This document shows, piece after piece, positions 62,180-64,000 of a DNA stretch of 64,000 nt. The notes beneath the pieces are model-generated. The model saw nothing but the letters and a program-made list of their open reading frames with translations. It was not told the DNA's origin and made no database searches. The DNA is from Streptomyces drozdowiczii (GTDB taxonomy: Bacteria > Actinomycetota > Actinomycetes > Streptomycetales > Streptomycetaceae): the NCBI RefSeq assembly GCF_026167665.1, contig NZ_CP098740.1:6634001-6698000 (forward strand). The letters run 5' to 3'. The first letter of the stretch is position 1; each line of letters begins with the position of its first letter. Both the position numbers and the translations under genes were made by a program.

Positions 62180-63310
62180 ATGACATGGCGGGGACCGACG
62201 TATCGGATGGTGGATGGGGAACGAATCGACGGGGTCTGGTGCCACATCTGGCGGCGGCACCAGATGGGCGGCGGGTACTACCTCGACGACCTGATCGTCT
62301 TCGCGGACGGAAGTATCACCTGCGGGGAGCGCACGGACCTGGCCGGCCTCGCGAAGGAGCTGGCGACGGGGCGTTGGGCGGTGACCGACCCGGAGGCTCC
62401 GGCGCCGCCGGACCCGCCGTCGAAGTGGGAGGCCCGCTACAGCGAACCGTTGACAGCGGAGGGCTTCGTCCTGGAAGCCGCCGACCGCGTCGAAGAGCTG
62501 AGCGGGCGGCCAACTGCCGGTCAGCGCTGCCGGGATGCGATCCGGCAGTACGAGCAGCAGCCGACCGAGGCGAACCGGGAACTGCTCCGCGCGGCCTACC
62601 TGGCCGTTCCCGCGCACCTGCGGGTCTACGTCCTCGGCGACATGGACCTCCAGGACCGCCCCCTGCGGATCCTGCTCACGGAGATCGGTGAGGCCGTCGA
62701 CGGCGACGGACCGGTGGTGACCCCGGAGATGCACCAGGGCGCCCTGGACTACTTCGCCCGCACGAGCGACGCCGTCCGGGACGAGCGGGAGCGGCAGGCC
62801 GTGCGGTACGCGGACGATCCCGCGGTCGCCGGCCGCCCGGTGCTCGTCTCCCACGAAACCGTCTACCCGCGGGGATGGCCGGACGAGCCGGGGCTGTTCG
62901 TGCTCCGCAACGATTACCCCGCACCCGTCGAGTTCGCCGGCGACTCCTACGCCTCCGTACAGCACGGATACTGGGCCCTGTCGGCGGCCGACGCCTCCGG
63001 CCGGAGCAGGATCCGGGACGCGGCCTCCGGCAGGGAGGCGCACGCCCTGGGCGGACGGGCTGCGCGCCGGAGCGACTGGCCCGGCGTCCGGCTCGCGGTC
63101 ATGGCCGGACTCCTGCGCGCGAAGTTCACCCAGCACCCCGAACTCGCCCAGGTCCTCCTCTCCACCGGGGACGCCAGGATCAGCTACACCGGTTTCGAGG
63201 ACTCCCCCTTCTGGCGAGACGTCCCCGACGACCGGGGGCGCAACTGGATGGGCCGACTGCTGGAGCTGACCCGCTCCGAACTCCTCGCCCGGCAGCTGCT
63301 CCGGACCTGA
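62180..63310 (+). CDS. NADAR-domain protein with unassigned N-terminal domain
   Basis: A 376-aa protein. The C-terminal ~160 residues carry the NADAR (YbiA-like) pattern: FVLRNDYPAPVEFAGDSYAS, VQHGYWALSAADASGRSRIR, LRAKFTQHPELAQVLLSTGD and FWRDVPDDRGRNWMGRLLEL. NADAR enzymes act as N-glycosidases on riboflavin intermediates and as ADP-ribosyl-guanine hydrolases. The N-terminal ~190 residues (MTWRGPTYRMVDGERIDGVW on) are of a type I associate with NADAR but cannot name. It is monocistronic; the ~170 bp upstream hold nothing notable. Confidence 0.82.
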   Translation: MTWRGPTYRMVDGERIDGVWCHIWRRHQMGGGYYLDDLIVFADGSITCGERTDLAGLAKELATGRWAVTDPEAPAPPDPPSKWEARYSEPLTAEGFVLEAADRVEELSGRPTAGQRCRDAIRQYEQQPTEANRELLRAAYLAVPAHLRVYVLGDMDLQDRPLRILLTEIGEAVDGDGPVVTPEMHQGALDYFARTSDAVRDERERQAVRYADDPAVAGRPVLVSHETVYPRGWPDEPGLFVLRNDYPAPVEFAGDSYASVQHGYWALSAADASGRSRIRDAASGREAHALGGRAARRSDWPGVRLAVMAGLLRAKFTQHPELAQVLLSTGDARISYTGFEDSPFWRDVPDDRGRNWMGRLLELTRSELLARQLLRT

Positions 63311-63333
63311 TCCGCCCTGCGCCGGGCGCCGGC

Positions 63334-63554
63334 TCAGTCCCGTAGCTCCCGAAGGCGCTCCAGGTCGTCGCGCACCGACTCGCGCTCCCGCGCGGTGAGT
63401 CGGAGCGCGGCGGCCCGGGCGAGCGCGGAGGCTGCGGTCGCGTCGTCCCCGAGGCGCCCGGCGGCGTCCGCACGCAGGACCAGGAGGCGCAGCAACTGCA
63501 CGAGGGTGGGCGATTCGCCCGGCAGGGCAGGATCGGGATCGTCTTCTCGCTCAT
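63334..63554 (-). CDS. Small helical protein, start uncertain or frameshifted
   Basis: The frame ending at 63334 reads DDPDPALPGESPTLVQLLRL, continuing LVLRADAAGRLGDDATAAS, ALARAAALRLTARERESVR and DDLERLRELRD, a plausible helical protein. It has no ATG; a GTG at 63501 would give 55 aa. The ATG at 63554 is in another frame (MSEKTI...), one base off, so a lost base near 63540-63550 would give a ~70-aa protein. Function unknown. TTTGAATAG/CTAGTC AT-rich sequence upstream may be the promoter shared with the amidase. Confidence 0.45.
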
Positions 63555-63659
63555 GCTTTTCAGTCTAGTCAAATTTGAATAGAGGGGGCGAGTGGTCCGA
63601 ACGGGCCTGCGGAGAGGGCCTCTTGTGCCGTCCCGGCTCCATGTAGTGGGGTGTCCGCC

Positions 63660-64000
63660 ATGAAGACGAGAAGCATGGCGGCCATGACCGCGATCCTGAT
63701 CGTGGCCCCCTTGATCGCGGTGGCGCCCGGTCCGCAGGCAGCCGCCCAGTCCCGCCCCGGCGGCTCGGCGCGATCCGCCGAATCCACGCTGGTCGGCGGC
63801 ATCGACCTCGACACGGTCACCATCCCCGAACTCCAGGCGCGCATGGCCCGCGGATCGCTGTCCTCGGTCCGGCTGACCCTCGCCTACCTGCGGCGGATCA
63901 AGTCCGTCGACCCGAAGATCAACGCGGTCCTGCGCACCAGCCCCACGGCCCTGGGGCAGGCGGCGGCCAGTGACATCAGGCACCGCCTCGGCCGGACGCG
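63660..64000 (+). CDS. Secreted amidase, N-terminal part
   Basis: The gene runs off the right edge. A signal peptide (AAMTAILIVAPLIAVAPGPQ, cut near AAAQS) is followed by the amidase-signature N-terminus: DLDTVTIPELQARMARG, LTLAYLRRIKSVDPKINAVL. The Ser-cisSer-Lys core would lie beyond the window. Secreted amidases of this class are common in Streptomyces; the substrate is unknown. Confidence 0.85.
   Translation, partial: MKTRSMAAMTAILIVAPLIAVAPGPQAAAQSRPGGSARSAESTLVGGIDLDTVTIPELQARMARGSLSSVRLTLAYLRRIKSVDPKINAVLRTSPTALGQAAASDIRHRLGRT

Noticed and set aside
60842..63136. A 764-aa frame joining the Rieske oxygenase to an N-terminal extension
   Set aside because: The extension is antisense to the NADAR gene; the oxygenase start at 62011 has a ribosome binding site and family N-terminus.

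Overview
The window is a high-GC actinobacterial chromosome segment, almost certainly Streptomyces. The evidence is strong third-position G/C, many GTG starts and ATGA/GTGA stop-start overlaps, a type II polyketide synthase (PKS) set with JadR1-like regulators, a CebR operator and a crt carotenoid locus. I saw no rRNA, tRNA, CRISPR array or insertion sequence.

Layout. (1) 1-10.8 kb: accessory enzymes, exporters and regulators: a VOC protein, AraC, a CGNR regulator with a divergent MFS pump, a hydrolase/SnoaL/DHA2 exporter operon, a LysR regulator, a tandem-ABM monooxygenase, and an SDR/MFS operon with a divergent TetR. (2) 10.9-26.3 kb: an angucycline-type type II PKS cluster. A leftward operon of 13 genes (25301 to 13084) has the core order FAD oxygenase, cyclase, KS-alpha, CLF, ACP, KR, aromatase/cyclase, flavoprotein oxygenase, SDR, the E-F-A-B-C-D-L-M-V order known from urdamycin, landomycin and gaudimycin loci. 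Flavin (LLM), ABM and NmrA-like tailoring genes and an exporter follow. A P450 and two paralogous 227-aa JadR1-type regulators lie at its ends. (3) 26.5-33.3 kb: an oligopeptide-type ABC importer operon, a phosphopantetheinyl transferase (PPTase) able to activate the ACP, and a hydrolase. (4) 33.6-37.7 kb: small unrelated genes and a secreted CBM2 glycoside hydrolase under a CebR operator. (5) 37.8-46.1 kb: a carotenoid locus (crtY, crtT, crtU, crtB, crtI plus two companion genes) with no crtE. (6) 46.3-48.5 kb: a beta-helix protein and a SpoIIE-type phosphatase. (7) 48.6-60.4 kb: a complete 3-hydroxyanthranilate meta-cleavage pathway to pyruvate and acetyl-CoA, with IclR and LysR regulators, an MHS-type transporter and an esterase. 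(8) 60.4-64 kb: a deletion scar that truncates an MFS and a TetR gene, a Rieske oxygenase, a NADAR-domain protein, and the start of a secreted amidase.

Two themes cut across the window. First, five clear genes (KS-alpha, an ABC permease, an ABC ATPase, crtI, a LysR) and probably two or three more are each broken by loss of one G/C, usually in a G/C run. This looks like residual indel error in the assembly, so these genes are probably intact in the organism. Second, TCAAG/TCAGG heptamers repeated at 11-bp spacing lie upstream of three leftward transcription units: the PKS operon, an ABM gene, and the hydrolase-PPTase pair. This suggests one regulon that would stretch the cluster from about 6.4 to 33.4 kb.

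Caveat: everything is read by eye from the sequence and from knowledge of protein families. No database search was run, and coordinates of short sites may be off by a base.
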